Assembly: GCA_024500155.1 (NCBI GenBank)
Contig: CM044874.1
Location: 68,434,795 to 68,498,794 of the forward strand
Source of the DNA: Chenopodium formosanum
Lineage: Eukaryota > Streptophyta > Magnoliopsida > Caryophyllales > Amaranthaceae
Reading direction: 5' to 3'
DNA length: 64,000 nucleotides
The first letter of the stretch is position 1; each line of letters opens with the position of its first letter. The translations under genes were made by a program, and so were the position numbers. A model generated the notes under the pieces. The model made no database searches. It worked only from the letters and a program-made list of their open reading frames with translations, and was not told the DNA's origin. Below are positions 11,310-23,346 of this stretch, one piece after another.

Positions 11310-13245
11310 TGTAGGGAATAATTTCAAGCTTTAATCCCACTAGCTTGAACCCCAATGTGATCATACACTAAAGTACGGTGGCGTCCAAAAGGGAAGAAGA
11401 TAGAGCAAAAGAGTCGCCAACAAGTTTTAGGAACTTGTAAACCGTTCACGAGGTGAAGGTTACACCCCTTAACGATCCAAGAGATTGTCAACTCCATAAG
11501 GTCTAGAACCAAATAAGGGTTCGGGGATGAAGGTACAAATCCAACCTAAAAGAGATTGAATCTGCCCTAATAATAGGCCTCTACTTTATTCTGATCGTAT
11601 TCATGTGCGCTTTCTAATTAACATGCAATCAATAGATTAACCTTAAACCTGTTTATCTATGTTGGTTGAATATTAATGCACAAATAAACTATTATTGGCG
11701 ATCACTTGAAATTATAATCACAATTAACCCTAAACAAGATTATTAAATTCTTATTAAGCGTGATTACAAGTACAAATTCCCTTTAAACATGCATTAAAAG
11801 GCGTGATCAAGCAATAAATAAATAAGCATCAAGCAATATAATAATAAATATCATGAATAATAATAATAATCATAAATAATAATTATAATATTCATAATCA
11901 TCATAAATTATAACAATTATAATCATAATCATGTTCATGTTAATATTAAAGCATAATAATAGCAAGATCCAACAAACCCTAGCATGTCACTAAGCCATAA
12001 AAATCAAATCTTTAACCCTAACATAATACTAACAATCATAAATATTAGGAAGAACATAGGAAGCATCGCAGGAATCATATTTAATATTAAAATTACCCTA
12101 GACATGATACTAGGAATATCATAATAACAATGTAAACATGATTTCTACATCATAATATCAATTAAAACCATTAAAGCACTTACTTTGATGCCTCGTACCT
12201 CTTTCTAATAACAAAATACACACGTTAGTAACTTAAAGGAAAATAATAAACAAAACAATTAAATTAAATAATTGAAAGAGAGATTTGGGACCAAACCCTC
12301 AGAAAATAAACCTTTCACGTCTAGGGCGAAGGCAACTTCGAATATTGCTAGGTGTTTCTAGATCTTGTGAATGCGGAATTTTGTATGAAAAAACAAAGTT
12401 TAGAAAAAGAGAGAAAGAGAGAAAATAATCAAGAAAATCTTGATGAGAGTTAGTGAATGTAGATGATTGATCGTGAGAATTGGTGAATGAAAACGAAGTT
12501 TTTAATACGATATTTATAGAGAAAATCAGCCAAAAAGATAAATTAAACAAAACAAAGTCAGACGCACAAAAAACAGAGCTGGCGCCAACCCTGACTAGCT
12601 GGCGCCAGGCACCAACACTAGTGCCACGCGCCAGGCCTAGTTCCAGGCGCCAAGGCTTGGGGTCAGGCGCCAAGCCTATTTCCAACGCGTTTTCGAAAAT
12701 CCGATAAGTTTGCCGTACTGGAGGATAAAATCATATAATTTCCTCAAAAATGCTATTTGATTTTAATTAAAACTCTGAAAAGTCAACAAAAGTCAATTTA
12801 TCAATGCTAATTGAATTAGGAATGAAAAGAACCTTCTAGAAGAATCTAGAAGACTAAAACCATTCCTAATTGCATTAGGAATGATAAATCATATTAGGCC
12901 CTCCCCTAGATCATTGGGCCGTATATAAAGCTCAAACTGGGCCCAGTTTAGTAAATTGGCCATAACTTCCTCAATATTCATCGGAATTGGGCTCATAATA
13001 TATCGTTGGAAAGGTCTTTGCAAACCCCATCCAACTACACTACTATTGGACCCATATCATGGACCAACCAAACTGGATTGCTGTTTTCTTAAAATAAGTT
13101 TTCAAAAACAAAGAGAAGAGAAAAGAAAATAAAAACTATCCGCAACACTAGACTTTCCACACTTTCACTTCATTCGATTATGATTCGACATGAAAGGTAC
13201 TCATCACTTGGTTTGGTTTTTGGGAGACACAAATGGGTGTCTACA
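11310..13245 (-). mobile_element. E2 3' LTR
   Basis: A 1936-bp A-family LTR with TG...CA ends. In element sense it has the GGCGCC palindrome cluster (12680-12582) followed by TATAAATA at 12518-12511. It differs from 20448-20958 and 34943 onward at several sites, for example AGATTGTCAACT against AGATCTTCAACT. Confidence 0.9.
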
Positions 13246-13262
13246 GAAGCCCCCACTTTGAC
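13246..13262 (-). promoter_or_regulatory. E2 polypurine tract
   Basis: Minus-strand GTCAAAGTGGGGGCTTC directly abuts the LTR start TGTAGACACC. It is identical to that of E5. Confidence 0.85.
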
Positions 13263-15952
13263 TGAGTTTGGAGAAACACGAGTTTCGAAAACAAAAGTCA
13301 AAGTATCGATAGGGACGGGGAATGATTCAGAACGTTCTGCGATCCTAAATCATTCTTGTAACATCGATACCTGCAAACTAGCGTTAGTTAAACAGATAAA
13401 AGAGTTAAGAAACGCGTATCTTGCACCGTCGAGCACACGTCTCTGAAAGTAACCGATTTGTTTTGTTGACCTCCTGCAAGCTAGAGAACGCCATCCCGCT
13501 TGAAAACTGCTACGCCCGTAACTGCTTCCTAATTAGAAGATTGCTTCGCCTGAAACGATGCTCTCCGCTTTGATAATATTCCACATCCAAGGGAATACTA
13601 TCGAAGATTGCTTCTCTTTAAACAATCCCCAGTTGCACTGATAATATTCCACGTCCAAGGGAATACTATCGAAGATTATTTCTCTCGAAACAATCTCCAT
13701 CCGCATTATGACCATCTTCCATGCCTAAGGGAATATGATCGAAGACAACTTTGCCCGAAATTACCTCCAGTTGTTTGTGACAACTCTCCGCAAGCTAGGG
13801 AATGCTGTCGAAGATATCCTCACATGAAGTCATCCTCATTTGATGCGATAATTTTCCAAAGGAAATTACCAAAGATCCACTCCTGTCGATCTTTAACGCT
13901 CGCTCGAACTTTGCTTCCGCTATGCCTGTATGTCGGCGCTTTCGTTGCTTCGAACCTATACGTAGGTGCCTTTTCTGCTTTAGAGCCAATGCTTAGGCGC
14001 TTTAAGCTAAGTGAGACGATCTTTCATCAGGTCGATAACTTATTTGCTGTCGTAATCAAACCGACTACTTAATCATGTCAAATTGCTTATAGGGCTAACT
14101 GGCGTACCAAGGAACCCAAAATTGCTGTATGAGGTCGAAATCACCTTTCTGAGAGGCTTCGAGCTCTGTCGCTGCTGAGATATTTCTGGCACCAAGAATT
14201 GACTCTGTCGCCGAATGTTATGATAGGGTCTTCCCTATTCTGCTGCTCCTGTATTTATTTTGACTATAGAACTTTGACAATCTCTTTAATTATCTTAGGG
14301 TTGACCTAAGGTTTAGCATTGCTTGACTCATCGACTTGGCACGACTCAAGGTATAAACTTGACTCTCTGTGATTGACTGACTCGAGGTTGACTCGACTCA
14401 AAGTAAAATGACACATGTGACTCGTGACCCGTGTGTGCATAGTGTTGACTCAATGTGACTCAAAAATGCAAAAAAGCAAAAATTTTCCGTCACTTTTGTG
14501 GAGGGTACCGACTTTCTCCCGAAAAAGAAAGACACGAAAAAGAATCGAAGTTTTGAAGGTGCATGTTGAATGAGCTTAATCAAATGTTTTTTGATACTAT
14601 CTCTCAAGGTGCAAGGATTAACCCATCCTAGGCTATCTCAACTGTTGACTCAATGATGAAAGCATTTAGGTAACTTAGGCACGGAGGCTAAGCACTTCGT
14701 ACTTTGTGATGCAATGACAATTATGGGTGATTTTGACAAAGCATGCTTCAACGTTATGATTTCATGACAAAGGGTTCCTAATGGAAGATATATTTGGTCA
14801 TGTATCTGTGCAGTGTGTGAAAGTGACACTAAAGCTAAGCCATAAAAGCTAAGTGTGTGGAAAAAATATTATTTAAAAGAGTCAAATGGTGGTGACTCTT
14901 AGGCTAGGTAAGCTAATGATGTAAGGATCAAGCCCCCAAGTATAGCTCTAAATGAATAAGGATGAGCATAGGAAATCCCTTGATATAATCATGGTGTAAG
15001 TGTGTGAATGTGAATATGAATGCATTTTTATTACGGCCGCACCTCGATGTGAGGATGCCTACGTATCCGTTAAGAATCAGGCCGAACGTAGCTCTAGCCA
15101 AACCTCGCACAAGTGTATGTATACCTCAAATAGGTCTTTTTAAGGGTTGTAACGTGGTTAGGCTAAAGGTTATAGAAGAAGGGGATAAAGGCTCAAGACC
15201 CTCGATAAGCCGCCAAGGTGTGCAACCTTGCTTTTGAATCTTTTTCTTTTTATGCTTGAGATTCTACTCTTTTTTTAGCACTATTTTTTTTTTTGCTTTA
15301 GCATCTATTTTATTTGTATAAGTGTGGGCAATCCCAATCATGCGGTCTATCACTCACTTGGCATTCATGTTTCTCAGGCACGGTACCAAGCACTCGATAA
15401 GAGACGCAATATGAGACGTGTTCTTATCGAAGATATTTTCATATCAAAGACATTGAAACACTTGCCCTTTTTGTACACTTTTATTTATTTTTTTGCTATT
15501 TTTTCATTCTTAATCTTTTGAATTTGCTCAAGCTTTCTTTAGAATTGCAAAAGTTGCACACCATCTCATCCTAAGGATAGATAGATGTAGGATGAAAAAA
15601 GAAGGGTCTATTGTTAGACGAGGCTCAAAGGGGTTTATGAAGAAAGGATGTATAACTGAAGGGTGAAATGAGATATGATGTGGCTACAAGGGTTGCCTTA
15701 AATCATTGGTATACCTTGTGTTTAATTCGACATTTTTTTTAATGCAATATAATGAAATGATCATATGTAAGGAAATAAATGCTCATTTTATTAAAAGAAA
15801 ATATAGAATCTACAAAATTAATCTAAGGAAAGGAAAAGGTGCCTATGCTAGACTTATTGGGGAAAGGAAAAAAATGAAAAAGAAATAGAAAAAGAGGTCA
15901 TGAAATCTTGTCGTTGAAGCTCGCCTCTTGTCTTGTGTTGTTTCCTTTGTCA
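13263..15952. repeat. E2 3' non-coding region
   Basis: No protein gene is seen. 13470-13870 is a tandem hairpin array whose units carry TTCCACRTCCAAGGGAATACTATCG. 13920-14000 holds the GTCGGCGC/GTAGGTGCC array. 14481-14520 is the 3' complementary arm CCGTCACTTTTGTGGAGGG followed by CGACTTTCTCCC. 15056-15093 is the conserved GCCTACGTATCC...GGCCGAACGTAGCTC motif. Short T-rich runs occur at 15260-15300 and 15480-15510. Confidence 0.7.
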
Positions 15953-17069
15953 TCACTCGCTCTTCTTTTTAACTGGATGCATGAGAAGCTTGTTGTTATC
16001 AATCAAATGTTGGATAGCCTCCTTTAGCTTCCAAAAACTTTAAGTAGTATGATCCTACCTTGATGGTACTTGCAGTGTTCGTTTGGATTCCAACTAGGCA
16101 ATCTTTTTTCAGGTATGGGATCTTGAATAGGTCCAATGGGAGTAATGAGTCCTTTGGCATGGAGTCGATCGAAGGCAGTATCGTAGCTCATCCCAATGGG
16201 GGTGAAGTCTTTCCTTAGTTGCTTCTTAGATCCTTGGTTATATATGGCTAAAACTTCACTGAGATCAAAGGTACTAACATTGTTACTAGAGTGGGCGTTT
16301 TCGGAAGAAGAATGATTGTCGTTCTTCTTTCCTTTCCAGCCACTGTGGTTACTATTGTTAGTAGCTTTTTGCTTTGCGAGGTCATCTTCGATTTCAATTC
16401 CGATGTCATAAACGGCCTTAAAGTATTCAGATTGTGTTGATATTTTAAATGCTTCGAATACTTCTCTTGGATATTCTTGATAAACATCCTCACAGATTCC
16501 TTTTCGGTGGGGACTTCAATAATCTTGGCGGAAGTTTCCCTCCATTTATTAAAGAAAGAAGTAAAGCCTTCATTCTCTTTTTGCCTTAGCATCTCAAGTT
16601 GTCTATGGTCGGTTTCAACTTGAATATTGAACTTGTATCTATCAACGAAAGCGTTTACTATTGATTCCCAAGTGGAGGTTTTCTCTTTATCAAGGGAGAA
16701 GTACCATTGTTGGCAAACGGTTTCAAGAGATAGAGAGAACAGAGAGGGGAAAACCTTCTTATCGATACCCTTAATGTTCATTATAGTTTCGAAAGCTCTT
16801 AGATGTAAATAAGGGTTATCTGTTGCCTTGAATTTAAGGATGTCAGTGGCGTTGAACTTATGCGGAAGAAGTTCCTTGTCCAGCGAGACCCCTTGTGAAC
16901 TCATGCCCTGAAATTTATAGTCACTAGATAGCTTGCTTAGACTCTCTTGCATGAGACTCATTTGTTGTTGCTTCACGGGATCATCGATCTTGAGTGTGAG
17001 TGGCTTCAGTGTCTCAGTCACGTTAGTCAATTAACTCCTAAGTTCATTAACTTCATCTTGAGTTGCCAT
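15953..17069 (-). pseudogene. gag: E2 gag, broken
   Basis: Capsid/nucleocapsid protein of the A family. The start MATQDEVNEL matches the gag starts of E1 and E5. The central Retrotrans_gag-like region contains LSLETVCQQWYFSLDKEKTS and RQKENEGFTSFFNKWRETSA. A degraded CX2H zinc knuckle (CKYHQGR, about 16060) is near the C-terminus. It ends at a TGA at 15953 and no pol follows. Damage: a stop near codon 13 (about 17031) and a frameshift after the YKHLKYQ-like region (about 16430) that destroys the C-terminal frame. Upstream of the ATG the frame stays open and resembles E1 and E5 at the amino-acid level. Confidence 0.8.
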
Positions 17070-18722
17070 TATCTTCTTAGCCTTCCTCTTTTGACGAATC
17101 GGTTTATCAAAAAGTGAGACTTGAATAAAGAGGTTGTCCTTGATTAATCGCCCTTCTTTCCTCGACCAAGTACTGTGGAAAAGGAATTTGGGGATATTCA
17201 TTGTTAATTATTTGACTCAAACTTTATTCAACATGCGATGGATGGAGGAAGTGAAGAAAGATTGGAATGGAATGTGAAGGAAAATGATGTAGATGGAGGG
17301 ATATGAAGAATTAGGAATAGAATGTACCCCCCAACTCAAATGACGGAAAAGATCGACTCATGCATGAACCTAAGACATGGTCATGATGTGAAAAGAGTAT
17401 GTAAGAAGTGTGTGCTAAGACTAGTGAGTGTAGGTGACATGTTAAGACTCGTGTCATGACCATGTGGTTAGACTATGTGACTAAGACTCGAGCAAAGACT
17501 AAGTTCAGACTTCACGCATATGCTTTAAGCTGGACAAACTGTGGTATTTTAGTCATAACTTTTTATCTGTGACTCTGATTTGGATGAAACTAACTCCAAA
17601 TTAAAGATAAAACTTGGGGCTACAGATCCTTAAGTTGTACGACTCGCAGTTCTTCCTAGATCTCCGGGTATGACCAAAACAAATTGACGTTTGTGCAGTA
17701 TACGGGAATAAAATCCGGGTTGACTTAAAGGAACTATGACTCGATTTTATATTTATTTATTAGCTCAAATTAATTAATTAATTAATTAAACAAAATCCTT
17801 TAGTCATTAATCAGTTTATTTAGTCTTAACACAAGTCAAACAAACGGTTAGAAAAAATCACATAGAGTATGCACAACAAATAATGCACAATTAGTCAAGT
17901 AGGCACAATATGATGCAATGAGTTCGCAACCTAACCATGCCTCTAGTTCTCTAAAGTTCGGGATATGGTTTAGTCAATAGAGGGTCCATGGTTAATTTTC
18001 CGGATGCACCGTGCGGAAGCCTAACCGTAAAGGGTTAGTGCGAGTGGATGGGACACCGCGAGCTTTAGAAAAAAAACTCGCTTCCATGGTTTGGTGAATT
18101 CAACATCTCAGATGTACCCTTTGTTGCACAGAGCGTTGAATCGGGTAGATGGAGCATGAATTCCCAGAGGGTTATGTCCATATGAAGAAAACATATGGGT
18201 TTCAGAAAAGTGAGAAAAAATTCAATCAGGAAGTAGGATCGAGCAAACAATACGAAAAACCGGTCGAAATTAAAATGCATATTTCTGGCTCGGTATTGGG
18301 GGAAATTGGCGCCAGCAATCAGAGACTGGCGCCAGCTTTTAACTGTAGCGCCTGGCGCCAATACTGGCGTCTTGCGCTATAACTAAAATAGTGGCGCCAA
18401 GCTCTGGCCCCTGACGCTACTTCCCACATGCCTCAGTAGCTTTCTGTGCTCGATAAAATTTTCCAGTTTCGCGCGGTGTTATTTCAGTCCTAGTTGTGAA
18501 AGATATTTCTCAAATTTCCTACATGTAAAATCCTATGTTTTTAACTCATTACGGATGGTCTTTCCAATGAGATCTTTTTTATGCATATGACAATAATGTT
18601 AATCAAAATTACGCACATGAAATACTTAGAACTTTTCGAGTCTCATCTACTCATTCTAAATCATTGCCGAAACAAATTCAGGAATTAAAATAGAAATCCT
18701 CCCCAGCGGAGTCGCCAAAAAC
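17070..18722 (-). promoter_or_regulatory. E2 leader and tRNA-Arg primer-binding site
   Basis: On the minus strand the primer site TGGCGACTCCGCTGGGGA (18717-18700) sits five bases inside the LTR end. It is complementary to the 3' end of plant tRNA-Arg(ACG), as I recall that tRNA. The leader holds a GGCGCC palindrome cluster (18300-18420) and a roughly 320-nt block (17870-18190) that is strongly conserved in E1 and E5. It also holds a CCGTCA...GGGGGG arm (17350-17327) complementary to 14481-14505, and a TTTTCCACAG acceptor-like site about 105 nt before gag. Confidence 0.7.
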
Positions 18723-18728
18723 TGTAGG

Positions 18729-20447
18729 TGTAGACACCTAAAAATGTCTCCCCAAAACTAAACCCGATGATGAACAACCTTTCACCGCCACTATTGGTCG
18801 GGTTTAGTATTTAATTCCGAGAGTGCTTAAAAAATCGTATTTTATTAAATTAATATTTTTGAACAGTCCATGGATTAGTCTTGATGTTTGGTAAAAGCAT
18901 AGTTTTAATTTCAGCCCAAACTTATTAATTAATTTTTAGCCCTAGCCTTTTTTATTTTATTGTTTTATTATTTATTTTTGGCCCAAACCCTTTATTTATT
19001 TTAATTTAATTATTTTCTTATTTTAGCCCGAATAATAAAAAGTCAGAAAAGGCCCGAAATTATCAATCGACACTTAAAATGCCGAAGGAAATTAGGGTTA
19101 AAAATGTATTTAGACAGAAAAACAGGCAAGAATTTCCCGCGCCACGGCAGGTACCTACCGTGTCACGGGAATCCTTCCCGTCTGACGGTGGGATTTCCCG
19201 TGACACGGGAGGTCTTCCGTGACACGGGACATTCCGTGTTTTTTCCGCGTAAACCCTTAACGCGTTTTTTATCCCATTTTCTGAAAATTTCCCGCGTCAC
19301 ACAAAAAATGTACCGTGTCACGGGAAAGTGTACCGTCTGACGGTGGAGCTTCCCGTGTCACGATACAGTTAGACCGTGTCACGGGATACTTTTTTAGGGT
19401 TTTTATCATTTTAGGGTTCTGTGTGCTCCCTCAGCACATTTTCTCTATAAATACCCCCTCATTTCTGATGAACGAGGCACCGAGTAATTCTCTAATTTTA
19501 TTCTCCCCTCTTCTATGCTTTAGCCTAAACACTAGACTACCCTTTTCTACTTCAAAATTCCTTCTTCAAGTACTCAAAGTAGTCCATACTTTACTCGTGG
19601 TTCTATCCTTAAGCCAAGGCGTGAAAGGTAGAACTGTTTGAGGGTTTGGCCCCAAATCTACCTTACTTAATTTAATTTAATTTAATTATTGCTTTATTAT
19701 TTCCTTGAAGTTACTAACTCGTTTATTATTTTGTAGTTGCAAACAAAAAGAATCAAAGTAAGGATCATGCTCCTTTTATTTTTATTATTTTTCTAACGAT
19801 TTTATGTTGTTGGAATTGTAATTAAATGGGTTTTAATATTAATGTTGCTTTATTATAATTATGATCAGCATATTGCATGTTTAAAGGGAATATGTAATTG
19901 AAAATAACGCCTAATAAGATAATTTGGACAACCGGTTTAGGGTCCTTTTAATCTTATTATTAATTGAAGTGATCACCAATATTTTAGTATTATGTGTGCA
20001 TTAATATTAAACCAATTTAGTTAAATAATAGTTTGGAGCAAATTTAATTATTGTTTGTATGCCTTTGAGATCACAGGATTACTTTTCACTATAAGAATCG
20101 AGTAGAGGCCAATACGGGCGAATGTGACTCCATGACTCACTTTGTACCATCATCCCCGATCCTTCTTTCGTGGTTCCGAACCATATGGAGTTAGTAATCT
20201 CATGGATTATGAATGAGGTGTAACCTTCACGGGTCAATCGTTGTTGCCTATCGTTGTCCCTTTATTCTTGGTTGCCTTAAATGATCCGTGAACGGTTTAC
20301 AAGTTCCTTAAAAACTTGTTGGCGGCTCCCTACTTTATTTGTCCCTAATCGTTGTCCCTAATTGTGATGTCAATTCCCACTTCCTATGAGTGACAAGCAT
20401 ATTCACAACATTCTTTTAATGTAGGCGCACTTCGAGCAACGCCTACA
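18729..20447 (+). mobile_element. E4 5' LTR (B family)
   Basis: 1719 bp from TGTAGACACC to CGCCTACA. A cluster of CCGTGTCACGG and CCGTCTGACGG palindromes (19130-19395) precedes TATAAATACCCCC (TATA at 19446-19453). The body of this LTR is unrelated to the A-family LTR except at the first and last few tens of bases. Confidence 0.9.
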
Positions 20448-20958
20448 GTAGGGAATAATTTAAAGCTTTAATACCACTAGCTTGAACCCCAATGTGATCA
20501 TACACTAAAGTACGGTGGCGTCCAAAAGGGAAGAAAATAGAGCAAAAGAGTCGCCAACAAGTTTTAGGAACTTGTAAATCATTCACGAGGTGAAGGTTAC
20601 ACCCCTTAACGATCCAAGAGATCTTCAACTCCATAAGGTCTAGAACCAAATAAGGGTTCGGGGATGAAGGTACAAATCCAACCTAAAAGAGATTGAATCT
20701 TCCCTAATAATAGGCCTCTACTTTATTCTGATCTTTTCATGTGCGCTTTCTAATTAACATGCAATCAATAAATTAACCTTAAACCTGTTTATCTATGTTG
20801 GTTGAATATTAATGCACAAATAAACTATTATTGGCGATCACTTGAAATTATAATCACAATTAACCCTAAACAAGATTATTAAATTCTTATTAAGCGTGAT
20901 TACAAGTACAAATTCCCTTTAAACATGCATAAATAGGCGTGATCAAGCAATAAATAAA
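20448..20958. repeat. copied fragment of A-family LTR inside E4
   Basis: Starts GTAGGGAATAATTTAAAGC exactly as does 34943, the sequence flanking the 3' end of E4. It follows that sequence for 511 bp to an AATAAATAAA run. It shares variants with 34943-35450 that the other E2 LTR lacks: AGATCTTCAACT, GAATCTTCCC and CAATAAATTAACC. It therefore looks like a copy of the 3' flank of E4 placed after its 5' LTR. Confidence 0.8.
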
Positions 20959-21560
20959 AAAAATTCCCGTGCCAAGTCAGCATCCACCGTGGAACGGGAA
21001 TGGTTGCTGCGACACGGGATTGTCCACCGTGGCACGGTAGACCTAAAAAAAAAAATTCCCGTGCCACGTCAGCATCCATCGTGGCACGGGAATGGTTGCC
21101 GCGACACGGGACTATCCTCAAGTCTTCCGTGTTAATTTGGTCCTCGCGTCAGTCATTTTGGTTATTGTTCACATGTCTAGCCATACGATCATACCACGAG
21201 TCTTATAACGTCACTTAGTCACTCACGACTCAAGTATAGTCCACGCACTTTCTTTATGTTCCGACTCGAGTCGTGCACCAGGTCGTTTATGATCGTATAT
21301 TAAGTTCATGCACCCTTTTTTCGTCATAATAAAAAATGAGTGGAGTTTTCTCACCTGTTTTCAAATGTCTATTTTTTTCCTTCCTTTCCTATCTTGAGCA
21401 ATGAGTCAAACAATTAAGTGAATTATTTTATTTCACAATACTTGGTCAAGGAACAGGGATAGATCAATACGGTTCGAGCCATTATATTACCGCAACAATC
21501 TCTCAAATCTAATAGGCGTTCAAAGAGAACTTTGTCATCTCTGTTACTCATCACCTTTCA
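20959..21560 (+). repeat. E4 leader remnant with palindromes
   Basis: Two roughly 75-bp units contain TTCCCGTGCCACGTCAGCATCC and CCACCGTGGCACGG palindromes (20965-21115). The 5' arm CGTCATAATAAAAAATGAGTG is at 21322, complementary to 24385-24416. The primer-binding site and roughly 0.85 kb present in E3 are missing. A TTTCACAATACTTGGTCAAGG block precedes gag; E3 has CACAG here. Confidence 0.7.
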
Positions 21561-22672
21561 ATGGCCACTAAAGAAGACATTGAGAACATCAACAAATCCA
21601 TTGAGGCACTGTCTTCTATGATGCAAACCCTTACCACTAGGGTCACTACCATGGAACAAAACAAGGTCACTGTTTCCACCCTTGAAAAACTGAAGGAACA
21701 AATGAGTAAGATCTATGAGGATTTCACTTATGTGGAACGGCCTCCCACTCCTTTGGATGTGAAGGATAGACACCCTGAAAAGTTCTCCACTGCTGATATT
21801 CCAAAGTTCAAGCCTACTAACAATCCAATATTCCATTTGAAGGCGTTCTCTGCAACCATGGCTCTTAAGGGATTGGACGTAACACTCTTCCCTACGATGT
21901 TCCCTCTCTCCTTAGAACATGCTTGCCAACAATGGTTTTATTCCTTAGATGCCAAGCGTACTGCGACTTGGCAAGATGTCACCGAAAGTTTCATGAATCG
22001 TTACAAGTGTAACATTCAAACTAAAACTTTTGAACGTGAACTCTCCATTCTCAAACAGAAAGAGAATGAAGGCTTCACCGCTTATCTGAACAGGTGGAGG
22101 GAAACGACTTCACTCTTGGTAGATCCTCCCAAAGAAAGAGAGATGGTTCGCCTCTTTATTCAAAATCCGACTCACAAGTATAGGGAACATCTCAAATTTC
22201 TTCTACTGAACACTTTCGAAGCTGTATACGACATCGGCATCAATATCGAGGATGAGCTAATAAAGACTGCTGGTAGTAACAATAATAACACTTGGAAAAA
22301 CAAGAAGAACGACCATCTTTCTTCTTCGTCTTCTAAGCACGAAAATACTACCAACAATATAAGCCAAGTTGATCTCAATGAAGTGTTAGCTCTTGATACT
22401 CCATTGCCCAAGAAGAAAAGAACTTACACTCCTTTAGGAATGACTTATGATGCGGCCTTTGATCGCCTTTACAGTTAAGGCTTGATCACACCTATTGGGC
22501 CATTTCCAGAGCCAAAACCTGAAGAAAGGAGCGCCAAATGCAATCCCAATGCCCATTGCAAGTACCATCAAGGAAGGGGCCACACTCAGAGCAATGTTGG
22601 AATTTGAAGGACGTCATTCAAGACTTGATGGATGCAAATAAACTTTCTGTCCCTCCAGGCGGCAAGAAGTAA
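21561..22672 (+). pseudogene. gag: E4 gag (B family), broken
   Basis: Starts MATKEDIENINKSIEAL with a short helical N-terminus. The capsid region contains LSLEHACQQWFYSLDAKRTA, followed by LKQKENEGFTAYLNRWRETT, then a Ser/Asn-rich linker. A CKYHQGRGHT zinc knuckle lies near 22560. An in-frame TAG at 22476 stands where E3 has CAG, and a 1-nt loss near 22585 shifts the end of the frame. No pol sequence follows. It is related to but distinct from the A-family gag, keeping the same domain order. Confidence 0.8.
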
Positions 22673-23299
22673 TGAATACAAGGCACACAGATCCTTCGTG
22701 CAAGATTTCATGCTTTTTTTTTATTCTTTTGTTTCAACCCTCTCCCCCAATAAGTCAAGCATAGGTTCCCGTTATCCATGTGTACTGTCTATGTGTCATA
22801 TTTCTTACCTTTTCCATCAATGAGCATTCCTTTCCTTTGCAATCGATCATCGAATTCATTTGCAAAATAAAAAAAAAAATCAATTACCGAACTAAACCCT
22901 AGGTACACCAATGACTTGAGGCACTTTTGCAACCATGTCATTCCCTGTTAACCGTTCAATAACATTCCATTTCTTCATCAACCATTTTGAGCCTCGTCTA
23001 ACGTTTGGCCTTCATTTCTTCAACCCACATTCACTTAACCCTAGGATTGGAAGATGTGTAATTGTATAACATTCAAAAAGCAAGTAAAAAAAAAAAAAAA
23101 AAGAAAGCAGCAAAGCAACAATAAAACAATGTCTAAAGGCAAGTGTTCCAATGTCTTTGATATGAACACGTCTCAAATTGCGTCTCTCATCGAGTGCTCG
23201 GTACCGTGCCTAAGAAACATGAATGCTAAGTGAGTGATGGACCACATGATCTTAGATTGCCTACATTGATTCAAAAGAATGAAAAAAAAAAAAGTTCAA

Positions 23300-23346
<47 letters not shown>

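Noticed and set aside
13608..14072. A 154-codon ORF in the 3' region of E2.
   Set aside because: It lies in the tandem hairpin array; the matching arrays of E1 and E5 do not preserve the frame.
18149..18382. Plus-strand ORF in the E2 leader, overlapping the conserved A-family block.
   Set aside because: The E1 copy of this stretch is interrupted and no ATG-led frame is kept across E1, E2 and E5; conservation is better explained as RNA or DNA signal.
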